Below, one piece after another: positions 16,860 to 24,847 of a stretch of 64,000 bases of DNA. The translations under genes were made by a program, and so were the position numbers. The notes under the pieces are model-generated. The model ran no database searches and was not told where the DNA came from. It saw only the letters and a list, made by a program, of their open reading frames with translations. Each line of letters opens with the position of its first letter. Positions within the stretch are counted from its first letter, which is position 1. The stretch lies in contig NZ_JAAXCM010000034.1 of assembly GCF_019734885.1 (NCBI RefSeq), forward strand, positions 62,001 through 126,000. The letters run 5' to 3'. This stretch comes from Pseudocoprococcus catus (GTDB taxonomy: Bacteria; Bacillota; Clostridia; Lachnospirales; Lachnospiraceae).

Positions 16860-17360
16860 TTAACGATTATCAACACGCTCAGGATACAGATCATGGTTGG
16901 CCAGGCGCATTGCTGCGATCTCTTCCCATTTTGTTCCCGGCTTTCCGTAGTTACAGTACGGATCAATGGAAATACCGCCTCTTGGCAGGAATTTGCCCCA
17001 TACTTCAATATACTTCGGATCCATCAGTTTGATCAGATCTTCCATAATAATATTCATGCAGTCTTCATGGAAATCACCATGATTTCTGAAGCTGAATAGA
17101 TACAGTTTCAAAGACTTGCTCTCCACCATTCTCTCAGAAGGGACATATGAAATAATAACATTGCCGAAATCCGGCTGTCCTGTCATTGGGCAAAGACTTG
17201 TAAATTCCGGACAATTAAATTTTACAAAGTAATCATGATCCGGATGCTTATTGACAAATGTTTCAAGCACCTCAGGGCAATAGTTGAAATCATATTTAGT
17301 TCCCTTACTGCCCAAATGTGTGATACCGTCGGTTTCTTCTTTTGTGCGTCCTGACATCAT
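16860..17360 (-). CDS. queF: NADPH-dependent 7-cyano-7-deazaguanine reductase
   Basis: A 166-residue QueF, which reduces preQ0 to preQ1 in queuosine synthesis. The catalytic Cys57 and Asp64 lie in [11 protein letters not shown], and the QueF motif appears as [21 protein letters not shown]. Length fits the short, unimodular form. Two adjacent ATGs (17360 and 17357) follow an AAGGAG site; either may be used. It is the last gene of the que operon on this strand. Confidence 0.97.
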   Translation of the reverse strand: MMSGRTKEETDGITHLGSKGTKYDFNYCPEVLETFVNKHPDHDYFVKFNCPEFTSLCPMTGQPDFGNVIISYVPSERMVESKSLKLYLFSFRNHGDFHEDCMNIIMEDLIKLMDPKYIEVWGKFLPRGGISIDPYCNYGKPGTKWEEIAAMRLANHDLYPERVDNR

Positions 17361-17412
17361 TCATTCTCCTTTTCATCAAAAAATTTTTTCACAGATACAA
17401 TAACCCTGTGTA

Positions 17413-18090
17413 CTACAGTGCCGGATCTGCAACACTATTGGCTGCAAATGCTTTTGCACGGTCAATACAGGTACCGCATTTACCGCATGGTTTCTCGCCG
17501 CCTTCATAGCAGCTCCATGTCAACTCATAAGGCACATTCAGCTCCAGTCCCTTTTTAACTACATCTGCCTTTGTCAGATTCACAAAAGGAGCTTCAACCC
17601 TCAGCTGTCGTCCGCTGCCTTCATAAATGGCCTGATTCATAGCATTCTTAAAAACTTCACTGCAGTCCGGATATGCATTACCTGCCGCATCGTCACTGTG
17701 AGCACCATAGTAGATCACATCGCAGCCTTTTGAAAGTGCAATGCTGGCAGCAGAAGAGAGAAACAGACCGTTACGGAAAGGTACATAGGTTGAAACCGGC
17801 TTGCCGTCGCTGTGATGAAGCTGTTCTGCATAGGATTCCTCAGGAATCTCCTGATCAGAATGACTGAGAAGTGAACAGTCGCTGTACTGGAAAATCGGTG
17901 TCAGATCCAGGTGCAGCATCTCCACATGATAATGAGCCGCCACCGCTTTTGCGGCTTCGATTTCTTTTGTATGACGCTGACCATAGGTAATCGCCAGAGC
18001 AATAACATTCTCACTGCCGTATTGATCAACTGCAAGCCCAAGACATGTTGTACTGTCAACACCGCCGCTGGCTAATACAAGTGCTTTCAT
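17413..18090 (-). CDS. queC: 7-cyano-7-deazaguanine synthase
   Basis: A 225-residue QueC, which makes preQ0 from 7-carboxy-7-deazaguanine with ATP and ammonia. The PP-loop SGGVDSTTC is at residues 8-16, and the zinc site is the C-terminal cysteine group CYEGGEKPCGKCGTC. It lies between folE and queF in the operon, 22 nt after folE. Confidence 0.97.
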   Translation of the reverse strand: MKALVLASGGVDSTTCLGLAVDQYGSENVIALAITYGQRHTKEIEAAKAVAAHYHVEMLHLDLTPIFQYSDCSLLSHSDQEIPEESYAEQLHHSDGKPVSTYVPFRNGLFLSSAASIALSKGCDVIYYGAHSDDAAGNAYPDCSEVFKNAMNQAIYEGSGRQLRVEAPFVNLTKADVVKKGLELNVPYELTWSCYEGGEKPCGKCGTCIDRAKAFAANSVADPAL

Positions 18091-18112
18091 TAATATCTGC
18101 CTCCTTTTGTAA

Positions 18113-18694
18113 CTACTGCATCATAACACGCATCTGCAAAGATGCATCTGCCTTAAAACGACCTGTAAAGGTTGTCGTGATTGTTGTTGCTGTTGTTTTC
18201 TTAATGCCGCGTGCAGTCATACAGCTGTGACAGCCTTCAATCTTCACCGCAATAGAGTCTGATCCGGTAACTTCTTCCATAATCTCCGCAATATCAGAAC
18301 CGATCCGCTCCTGCAGCTGAAGACGTTTTGCAGCCATATCTGCAATCCGGGCAATTTTGCTGAGCCCGATGACTTTGCCATTCGGAATATAAGCCACAGA
18401 TACCTTCATATCATACATCAACGCCATATGATGCTCACAATAACTGAAAATCTCGATATCTTTGACATAAACCATGTCATCACTTTTGCCTGACAACTCC
18501 AGATCCTGTTCAAAGGTCTTATCAAACATCTGTGCAATCTCATGATTGGTATAATTCATACCTTCAAATACTTCCTCGTACATTTTTGCCACACGGTCCG
18601 GTGTATCCTTCAACCCTTCACGGTCCGGATCATCCCCAAGTGCAACAAGAATACCACGTATATGTTTCTTGATTGCTTCTGTATCAATCGCCAT
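18113..18694 (-). CDS. folE: GTP cyclohydrolase I (FolE)
   Basis: A 193-residue FolE that converts GTP to 7,8-dihydroneopterin triphosphate. The zinc ligands are in FSYCEHHM and GCHSCM, and the fold signature GLSKIAR is present. Placed between queE and queC, it most likely supplies the precursor for queuosine; the same product also feeds folate synthesis. It is 13 nt from queE. Confidence 0.96.
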   Translation of the reverse strand: MAIDTEAIKKHIRGILVALGDDPDREGLKDTPDRVAKMYEEVFEGMNYTNHEIAQMFDKTFEQDLELSGKSDDMVYVKDIEIFSYCEHHMALMYDMKVSVAYIPNGKVIGLSKIARIADMAAKRLQLQERIGSDIAEIMEEVTGSDSIAVKIEGCHSCMTARGIKKTTATTITTTFTGRFKADASLQMRVMMQ

Positions 18695-18707
18695 TTTTCA
18701 AAACCTC

Positions 18708-19379
18708 CTATACGCCGCGCCTGTCGGGATCCCAGATGACTTTGTGCATCTGGATCTGGAGATTGACGCCATTTAAATGATTCTCTTTCATAAATTCTAC
18801 AATATCCGCCGGATCAATACTGCCGAAAACAGGACTGAAATAAAGGTGGCAGCGCCCGATCAGCTGAAACTGCTTCATCACTTCAAGGGCACGCTCACAA
18901 TCAGCCAGAGAACCCGTGACAAATTTGACAGTATCCTTCTGTGTCAGTAATGAAAAGTTATCTGTATCCATGAATGATTCCATGCCGCTGCAGGATAATT
19001 TATAATCCATGGTAAAAGACGGTGCATTCGGAATACGGCAGAAAGGTGCAAGACTGACACTGCCGTTTGTTTCTATTTCCACATGTAATTCCGGGTCCGC
19101 AGCCAGTTCTTCTAAAAGTCCTGCAATATGCGGTCTTGCCAAGGGTTCGCCGCCTGTCAGCGTTACATTGTGTACACCTGTTTCTTTAATTGCCTGATGG
19201 ATTTCTTCCGCCGTCATGGCCGTAAAGGCTGCATCCGGCTCATTGGCCCATTTTGTATCACAATATTCACAGGCAAGATTACAGCCCTTTAAACGGACAA
19301 ATACAGCCAACTGGCCGGCCAGAGGCCCTTCACCGTTAATACTGACAAAATACTCTGCAACTTCATATGTTCTGTCCAT
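18708..19379 (-). CDS. queE: 7-carboxy-7-deazaguanine synthase
   Basis: A 223-residue radical SAM enzyme that contracts the pterin ring of 6-carboxytetrahydropterin. The cluster motif is CNLACEYC, with SINGEGPLAGQ upstream and TLTGGEPL as the SAM site. It begins 3 nt after the queD stop, so the two are translationally coupled. Confidence 0.96.
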   Translation of the reverse strand: MDRTYEVAEYFVSINGEGPLAGQLAVFVRLKGCNLACEYCDTKWANEPDAAFTAMTAEEIHQAIKETGVHNVTLTGGEPLARPHIAGLLEELAADPELHVEIETNGSVSLAPFCRIPNAPSFTMDYKLSCSGMESFMDTDNFSLLTQKDTVKFVTGSLADCERALEVMKQFQLIGRCHLYFSPVFGSIDPADIVEFMKENHLNGVNLQIQMHKVIWDPDRRGV

Positions 19380-19382
19380 AGC

Positions 19383-19808
19383 TTATTCCTCGTATGATGC
19401 ACAATTGTTCGGTGTTTCATAAACAGTGGCGCGATGCACCTGATAACCGCAGGATGCCAGCTTTTCATAAAAATAATGTGCCAGTCTCTCCGCTGTAGGG
19501 CGATACGGAAGTTCGATAATTCTGAATTTTTCTTCCTGAAGTGCTGCCAGAGTTGCCGGCATCAGACTCCCTTTTTCGATAATCAGTGCATGATCCATGG
19601 CATCCACTTCACGTTTAACATCCTTTTTCAACTGACCGAAATCAAACATCATATCCCTTGTCTGTCCTTCTGCATCAAGATCCGGACGACAGATTTCTAT
19701 AACAACACGCCATTCATGACCATGGATATTGCGGCATTTGCCGTTATAACCCGCCAGAAAATGTGCAGAATCAAAACTTTGTTCAGTCTTTAAATAATAC
19801 ATCGTCAT
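19383..19808 (-). CDS. queD: 6-carboxytetrahydropterin synthase
   Basis: A 141-residue QueD. Zinc-binding histidines lie in FDSAHFL and NIHGHEW, the catalytic Cys in GKCRNIHGH, and the catalytic Glu in VYETPNN. It is the first gene of the que operon and is preceded by the leader at 19845-19960 with a hairpin and intrinsic terminator. Confidence 0.96.
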   Translation of the reverse strand: MTMYYLKTEQSFDSAHFLAGYNGKCRNIHGHEWRVVIEICRPDLDAEGQTRDMMFDFGQLKKDVKREVDAMDHALIIEKGSLMPATLAALQEEKFRIIELPYRPTAERLAHYFYEKLASCGYQVHRATVYETPNNCASYEE

Positions 19809-19844
19809 TTCCTTCCTGATTTTTTATATTATTATCCGTGTAAA

Positions 19845-19873
19845 GAAAAAGAGACACAGCAATGCTATGTCCC
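19845..19873 (-). terminator. Attenuator hairpin before queD
   Basis: On the minus strand, GGGACATAGC and GCTGTGTCTC pair around a 3-nt loop and are followed by five T residues, 36 nt before the queD start. It belongs to the leader control element. Confidence 0.8.
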
Positions 19874-19960
19874 TGAAATATCCGGTTTCATAGCCCTGGT
19901 TTTATTTATAGACAGGATGGTGCAATCGAACTGTCTTTTAACTCAATGAGCTTTTGCCCA
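19845..19960 (-). promoter_or_regulatory. Probable preQ1 riboswitch leader with terminator/antiterminator
   Basis: Downstream of the que promoter on the minus strand, a short hairpin (GACAG/CTGTC, 19911-19935) holds a pyrimidine- and C-rich loop with TTCGATTGCACC and is followed by an A-rich tail (ATAAATAAAACC). This resembles a class I preQ1 aptamer, an H-type pseudoknot. Next comes GCTATGAAA, able to pair with TTTC..CATAGC, and the terminator GGGACATAGC/GCTGTGTCTC with a T-run (19845-19873). CATAGC is shared by both hairpins, so they exclude each other. A leader on/off switch is clear; the ligand is inferred from the genes. Confidence 0.5.
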
Positions 19961-19966
19961 ACATCA

Positions 19967-19995
19967 GTTATAACATTGCCTTTTAACAGTGTCAA
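19967..19995 (-). promoter_or_regulatory. Promoter of the que operon
   Basis: On the minus strand, TTGACA (19990-19995) and TATAAC (19967-19972) with a 17-nt spacer. Transcription would start near 19960, just before the leader structure. Confidence 0.8.
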
Positions 19996-20017
19996 GTAGT
20001 TTCATATTTTTTTACGG

Positions 20018-20046
20018 ATGACAAACTGCGAATGATGTGATAGAAT
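20018..20046 (+). promoter_or_regulatory. Possible promoter of the lysozyme-like gene
   Basis: ATGACA at 20018-20023 and TAGAAT at 20041-20046 with a 17-nt spacer, followed by a 23-nt leader. It is divergent from the que promoter. Confidence 0.4.
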
Positions 20047-20069
20047 GGAAAAAATACAGGAGTTAAAAT

Positions 20070-20684
20070 ATGAACAGACAAAAGAAATTGGCAAGAAGCC
20101 GAAGAGATATTATTATTATTGTCGGCTGTACGTTGCTGGCACTCATTGGCGGACACGTCTGGACCAGAGGGTTTGGAGGCCACATGTGGTTTCAGAATTT
20201 CGGTACTTCCGGTTCAGCGTCAGTAAATGAAAAAGTCCTTGCTTATGAACCCCTGATAGAAAAATATGCCAACGAATATCATATCAGTGATTATGTTTCC
20301 GTGATCGAAGCGATCATGCAGCAGGAGAGCAGCGGTGAAGGTACAGATGTCATGCAGTGTTCGGAATGTTATTACAATACAGAATATGCCCAGTCTCCGG
20401 GCAGTATCGAAGACCCTGAATATTCTATCAAGACAGGCATTCATTATTTTGCAGATTGTCTTGAGCTTGCCGGATGCAGAGGCCCCGGCGATCTCAGCCG
20501 TCTGAAGCTTGCCCTGCAGGGGTATAACTACGGTCACAATTATATCAACTGGGCCATTGAACGTGACGGCGGCTATACAAAGCAGAATGCGCAGGATTTT
20601 TCAGACATGATGAAAGAATCTCTGGGATGGGATATCTACGGTGACACATCTTATCCGGAACATGTTTTGCGTTACTACCATTAA
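20070..20684 (+). CDS. Lysozyme-like (CwlT-type) cell wall protein
   Basis: A 204-residue protein with one N-terminal membrane segment (about 14-33) and an extracellular domain of the lysozyme-like PF13702 type. The catalytic Glu is in IMQQESSGEGTDVMQCSE near 80, followed by DPEYSIKTGIHYFADCL and the aromatic YNYGHNYINWA. The domain is that of the N-terminal muramidase half of CwlT; the NlpC/P60 half is absent. It probably cuts or remodels peptidoglycan outside the membrane. Confidence 0.85.
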   Translation: MNRQKKLARSRRDIIIIVGCTLLALIGGHVWTRGFGGHMWFQNFGTSGSASVNEKVLAYEPLIEKYANEYHISDYVSVIEAIMQQESSGEGTDVMQCSECYYNTEYAQSPGSIEDPEYSIKTGIHYFADCLELAGCRGPGDLSRLKLALQGYNYGHNYINWAIERDGGYTKQNAQDFSDMMKESLGWDIYGDTSYPEHVLRYYH

Positions 20685-20745
20685 ATGTAGGGGATGTTCC
20701 TTATTTTGTGTACTCCAAATTAATTAAAGAAAGAAGGATCAATAT

Positions 20746-21279
20746 ATGAGTAAGTATCTTGTTGTTGTTGATATGCAGAAAGATTTTATAGATGGTGCCC
20801 TGGGTACAGCAGAAGCACAGGCAATCGTTCCAAAGGTGATTGAGAAGGTGACTTCCTTCAAAGGACCCGTTATGTTTACACGTGATACCCATGAAGAAAA
20901 TTATCTCGAAACACAGGAAGGACAGAATCTTCCTGTCAAGCATTGTATCAGAGGGACCGATGGCTGGGAACTTCAGTCTGATCTGAACGATTACGCACTT
21001 AAGAACCACTGTCTGATTTTTGATAAACCGACATTCGGCTCTACCAGCCTTGCCGGATGTGTCAGCGGTATCGCCCGCATGGCACCTATTGACCAGATTG
21101 AAATTGTCGGACTGTGTACAGATATCTGCGTTATCTCCAACGCTATCCTCCTTAAAACTGCGCTGCCTGATACAGAAATTATTGTTGATGCCTCCTGCTG
21201 TGCCGGTGTTACCCCACAAAGCCATCAAAATGCCCTTGAAGCAATGCAGATGTGCCAGATTACAATTACCGGTGTATAA
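20746..21279 (+). CDS. Isochorismatase-like cysteine hydrolase (nicotinamidase-type)
   Basis: A 177-residue protein of the isochorismatase-like family. The triad is Asp9/10 region (VVVDMQKDF), a Lys in NLPVKHC and the nucleophilic Cys in GLCTDICVISNA. The arrangement fits nicotinamidase (PncA), but related enzymes act on other amides, so the substrate is only likely. It precedes the 5'-nucleotidase-like gene by 11 nt and may be co-transcribed with it. Confidence 0.8.
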   Translation: MSKYLVVVDMQKDFIDGALGTAEAQAIVPKVIEKVTSFKGPVMFTRDTHEENYLETQEGQNLPVKHCIRGTDGWELQSDLNDYALKNHCLIFDKPTFGSTSLAGCVSGIARMAPIDQIEIVGLCTDICVISNAILLKTALPDTEIIVDASCCAGVTPQSHQNALEAMQMCQITITGV

Positions 21280-21290
21280 AGGAGAGCTGT

Positions 21291-22997
21291 ATGATGAAAA
21301 ACGACAGAAACAGCAGAAAAACTGCCGTTTTGCAATCTGAAAAAGGTTTATCCAGAAACCATTTTCGGTTAATCCTTATACTGATCGCAATCATTGTCAT
21401 TGCATTGATTGCCCATGGCATTCTGCGGCCGGACCGCAATGCCTCCCTGAAAATTATTTATACAGGCAATATGGAAGGCCAGATAGTCGGAACCGAAGAA
21501 TATGCCGGCTATGCCAGAGTTGCCTCCCTGGCCAAAGAAGCTGCATCTGACGGCAGTCATGTTCTTCTTCTTGATGCAGGAAATTGTCTTGGCGGCAGTA
21601 TCCATGCAGAGGTTGATGAAGGGCAGTCCATGGTTTCTATTATGAGTACTGCAGGTTATGATGCGCTTGTACCGGGACCGCTGGATTTTATTTATGGTTC
21701 AGATGTCCTTTCATCCCTGCGCTCAAAGGCTTCCTTTCCTTTCCTTGCAGCGAATATTATGAAATCCGATGGAAGTACACTCCTTGAGAATTACAAGATA
21801 TTAACAATCAACAGTGTACGTATCGGCATTATCGGCGTAACAACTGGACTTGATCCCTCTCAGGCAGCGACAGAAAGTCTGACAATTGCTGACCCTGTTG
21901 AAACTGTCCGGACATTGATCGGACAAATGTCCGGCAGAACAGATGCGGTCATCGTCCTTGCCTATACAGGAGATGAATCTGTTGCTTCTGCACTTGCTGA
22001 TATCAGCGGTGTCAGTCTCGTTATCGAAAGTGGTTCATCTGAGGCGAATACAGATACCAGGGAAAGCGGAGCCATAGTTGTCAGTGCTGGTGAGCGTGGC
22101 AGTGTAATCGGCATTGCCAGTCTTGATATCACCAGATCCGGTTCTTCCATCACCAATACTTTCTATAAAAGTACCGATTTTGCCCAGGTATCCGATGATA
22201 AAGCAGCCGCTGAAGCTGTATCCTCTGCTGCCAAATCCGTTTCAGAAGGAGAATCTCTTCAACTTGGCAGTATTACAATAACAGAATCTTCCGATACTTC
22301 AGCGGAAGGAACTTTCTCTGATAAACTTTCAGAAGATGCCTCAGATAATACTTCCGAAAGCACGGCTGATTCCCCGGCTGACGGAACAGAAAGCTTTACA
22401 GGGCACAACACAGAAACCGGAACCGGGAATTTTGTTGCTGATGCCATGCTGAATGCAGCATCGGGAGATCAGGCCTCCCTTGCCATTATTCCTGACAAAG
22501 ACATTGCCGGCACACTCGTTACCGGTCCTGTCACCCGCGGACAGATTGATGCCCTTTTTGACACACATTTATATCTTGTTACCTGCAAAATGACAGGCGG
22601 TGAACTCCGTACAGTATTGGAAACCAGCTTTGAAAATTATCCTCAGGCTGATAATTTTCTTCAGGTATCCGGCGTTACCTATACTTTCAACAGTAGCACC
22701 AGTATCGGAAGCCGGCTTTCTGATATTATGGTCGAAGGCCATACGTTGGATGATGCCAGAACTTATGTTGTCGCAATGCCGGATACTCTGGCTTCACAGC
22801 TTGGTTATACTTCTGAATCTACCGGCAAGATCAGCAGCGGCAAAACAATTGCCTCCATTGTTTCTGAATATATCCAGAAACAGCAGAAACTCAATATCCA
22901 GACAGATGCTTCAGAAAGTGCAGATGGAAGTGAATCTGACACAGCAGGAGAATCCGATTCCGAAAGCGGCACAGCACGTATTACCATTGTTGAATAA
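21291..22997 (+). CDS. 5'-nucleotidase-like exported protein lacking metal ligands
   Basis: A 568-residue protein with one membrane segment (about 24-44), then a metallophosphatase-like domain and a 5'-nucleotidase C-terminal-like domain (GNFVADAMLNAASGDQ onward). The usual metal and catalytic motifs are all altered: TNDxHG is TGNMEG, DAGD is DAGN, GNHEFD is GPLDFI, the SHxG region is AYTG, and GHxH is GSSE. The substrate motif NGGGIR is also missing. Ser/Glu/Thr-rich linkers (about 330-385 and the tail) suggest a flexible wall protein. The start at 21291 follows AAAGGAG. I read it as a non-catalytic surface protein; a different activity is possible. Confidence 0.75.
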   Translation: MMKNDRNSRKTAVLQSEKGLSRNHFRLILILIAIIVIALIAHGILRPDRNASLKIIYTGNMEGQIVGTEEYAGYARVASLAKEAASDGSHVLLLDAGNCLGGSIHAEVDEGQSMVSIMSTAGYDALVPGPLDFIYGSDVLSSLRSKASFPFLAANIMKSDGSTLLENYKILTINSVRIGIIGVTTGLDPSQAATESLTIADPVETVRTLIGQMSGRTDAVIVLAYTGDESVASALADISGVSLVIESGSSEANTDTRESGAIVVSAGERGSVIGIASLDITRSGSSITNTFYKSTDFAQVSDDKAAAEAVSSAAKSVSEGESLQLGSITITESSDTSAEGTFSDKLSEDASDNTSESTADSPADGTESFTGHNTETGTGNFVADAMLNAASGDQASLAIIPDKDIAGTLVTGPVTRGQIDALFDTHLYLVTCKMTGGELRTVLETSFENYPQADNFLQVSGVTYTFNSSTSIGSRLSDIMVEGHTLDDARTYVVAMPDTLASQLGYTSESTGKISSGKTIASIVSEYIQKQQKLNIQTDASESADGSESDTAGESDSESGTARITIVE

Positions 22998-23044
22998 AAT
23001 TCCACAATCTGCATATACTGTCCTCAAAAGGAGTGTACAGGACT

Positions 23045-23752
23045 ATGCAGACAAATACACAGGACAATGATACATCCAATGTTTCAGAAAAAAGCGAACA
23101 GATCCGAGAATATGGACAGGTTATCCTGAAAGAGAATAATAGTCAGCATCATATTTTTCTCTTATCCATCATTGGCGAGATTGAAGGACACGAACAATCT
23201 CCCGGTAATGTTAAAACAACAAAATATGAACATGTTCTGCCTTTATTGGCAATGGCTGAGGACAATCAGGAAATCGACGGTATTCTCGTGCTTTTGAATA
23301 CAATGGGCGGAGATGTAGAGGCTGGTCTTGCCATTGCCGAAATGATCGCTTCCATCAGCAAACCTACTGTTTCACTGGTTCTCGGTGGCAGTCATTCTAT
23401 TGGTGTCCCCCTGGCTGTTTCTGCGGATTATTCATTTATTGTCCCCAGCGGAACAATGATCATCCATCCTGTACGAATGAATGGCATGGTGATCGGCGTC
23501 ATACAGACCTATGAATATTTTGAACGTATTCAGGAACGTATTCTGAACTTTATTGTCAATAACTCCAACATTGCCAAAAATCATCTCAAAAAGATGATGC
23601 TTGATACAAGTAAGCTGGCCAAAGATGTGGGAACCGTACTTGACGGACAGGAAACTGTGGAATGCGGCCTGATAGATGCCATTGGCGGAATCAGCGATGC
23701 GCTGCACAAATTAAATGAAATGATAGACGAATTTCAAATTCGGTCTTGTTAA
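23045..23752 (+). CDS. tepA: ClpP-like protease TepA
   Basis: A 235-residue ClpP-fold protease of the translocation-enhancing protein A group. The expected catalytic Ser is in LGGSHSIGVPLAVSADYSF and the His in TMIIHPVRMNG. AAAAGGAG at 23026-23033 lies 11 nt before ATG 23045, which is preferred over an upstream GTG inside that site. In spore-forming Firmicutes TepA commonly precedes the DNA translocase gene, and here ftsK follows one gene later. Confidence 0.88.
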   Translation: MQTNTQDNDTSNVSEKSEQIREYGQVILKENNSQHHIFLLSIIGEIEGHEQSPGNVKTTKYEHVLPLLAMAEDNQEIDGILVLLNTMGGDVEAGLAIAEMIASISKPTVSLVLGGSHSIGVPLAVSADYSFIVPSGTMIIHPVRMNGMVIGVIQTYEYFERIQERILNFIVNNSNIAKNHLKKMMLDTSKLAKDVGTVLDGQETVECGLIDAIGGISDALHKLNEMIDEFQIRSC

Positions 23753-23774
23753 AGCTTAAAATATGTAGTAAAAT
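23746..23774 (+). promoter_or_regulatory. Probable uppP promoter
   Basis: TTGTTA at 23746-23751 and TAAAAT at 23769-23774 with a 17-nt spacer, overlapping the end of tepA. The terminator hairpin at 23786-23826 lies directly after the predicted start, so it could also act as an attenuator in the uppP leader. Confidence 0.45.
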
Positions 23775-23785
23775 GCAAATAGCAT

Positions 23786-23826
23786 GCAAGAGGTTGTTGC
23801 AAACGACAGGCAGCAGCCTCTTTTTT
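23786..23826 (+). terminator. Intrinsic terminator between tepA and uppP
   Basis: Stem AGAGGTTGTTGC / GCAGCAGCCTCT (two G-T pairs) with a 9-nt loop and a run of six T. Confidence 0.8.
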
Positions 23827-23854
23827 AATGCAAATGATTTGGAGGAATTATTTT

Positions 23855-24733
23855 ATGAGTTTACTGCAGTCAATATTAATGGGTATTATACAGGGATTGA
23901 CAGAGTTTCTGCCGGTCAGCAGTTCTGGTCATCTTGCTTTGTTCAAAAACATTTTTAATATTAATACAGAAACTGGCCTGTTATTTGATACCATGCTTCA
24001 TCTCGGAACACTTGTTGCAGTCTGTATTGTTTACTGGAAGGATGTCAAGAATCTTTTCACAGCGGCATTCCAGCTGTTATTTGATATCGTCTACAATTTC
24101 CGCACTTGGATCAGCAGCAAGCAAAACGGCGGCAGCGTCAAGTATCGCCGCTTAATCAACAGTGCCTACAAGAAATTTGTTGTGTTGATCCTTATTACAA
24201 CCATTCCAACCGGTATCATGGGTGTTGCTTTCAGTTCCCTGATTGAGAAAGCTTCCCAGACATTGCTTGCACCTGGTATTTTTCTTGTTATCACAGCAAT
24301 TCTGCTTCTTATTTCCGATACCCGTCCATCCGGACACAAGAAGGTGAAGAAGACAACTTATGGAAACGCTGTAGCCATCGGTGTCGCACAGGGCTTTGCC
24401 ACATTCCCGGGTCTTTCACGTTCCGGTACGACAATTACTGCCTGTCTGCTGCTTGGTTTTGACCGTTCATACGCAGTCAAGTATTCTTTCCTGGCATCCC
24501 TTCCGGCAATTGTCGGTGCCAACATTCTGGAATTGAGACATTTTGATGCTTCAACACTGGCAAACAGTCATCTGGCATATTATTTTATCGGCATGATCAT
24601 TGCAGGCGTTATAGGATACATATGCATCAAACTGATGATCCGCATCGTTCGTTCCAATAAGTTCCAATATTTTGCTTATTACTGTGCAGTTGTTGGTATC
24701 ATCGCCATCGTTGCATATTTTGTAAAAGGCTAA
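23855..24733 (+). CDS. uppP: Undecaprenyl-diphosphatase
   Basis: A 292-residue polytopic membrane protein of the BacA/UppP family, which recycles undecaprenyl diphosphate for wall synthesis and gives bacitracin tolerance. The two conserved regions are QGLTEFLPVSSSGHL near 14-28 and FPGLSRSGTTI near 185-195. The start at 23855 is fixed by TTGGAGG upstream. Confidence 0.97.
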   Translation: MSLLQSILMGIIQGLTEFLPVSSSGHLALFKNIFNINTETGLLFDTMLHLGTLVAVCIVYWKDVKNLFTAAFQLLFDIVYNFRTWISSKQNGGSVKYRRLINSAYKKFVVLILITTIPTGIMGVAFSSLIEKASQTLLAPGIFLVITAILLLISDTRPSGHKKVKKTTYGNAVAIGVAQGFATFPGLSRSGTTITACLLLGFDRSYAVKYSFLASLPAIVGANILELRHFDASTLANSHLAYYFIGMIIAGVIGYICIKLMIRIVRSNKFQYFAYYCAVVGIIAIVAYFVKG

Positions 24734-24764
24734 CACAAAAGATTATTCACAAGATTTCAATAAC

Positions 24765-24808
24765 AATGCGAAATATCATGCAGACAGCAGGTATTTCGCA
24801 TTTGTTTT
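24765..24808 (+). terminator. Terminator of uppP
   Basis: Stem AATGCGAAATA / TATTTCGCATT with a loop of about 16 nt and a T-rich tail, 32 nt after the uppP stop. Confidence 0.75.
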
Positions 24809-24847
24809 CAAATTATCAGAAACGACTATATTTTAAGGAGTGATTAG

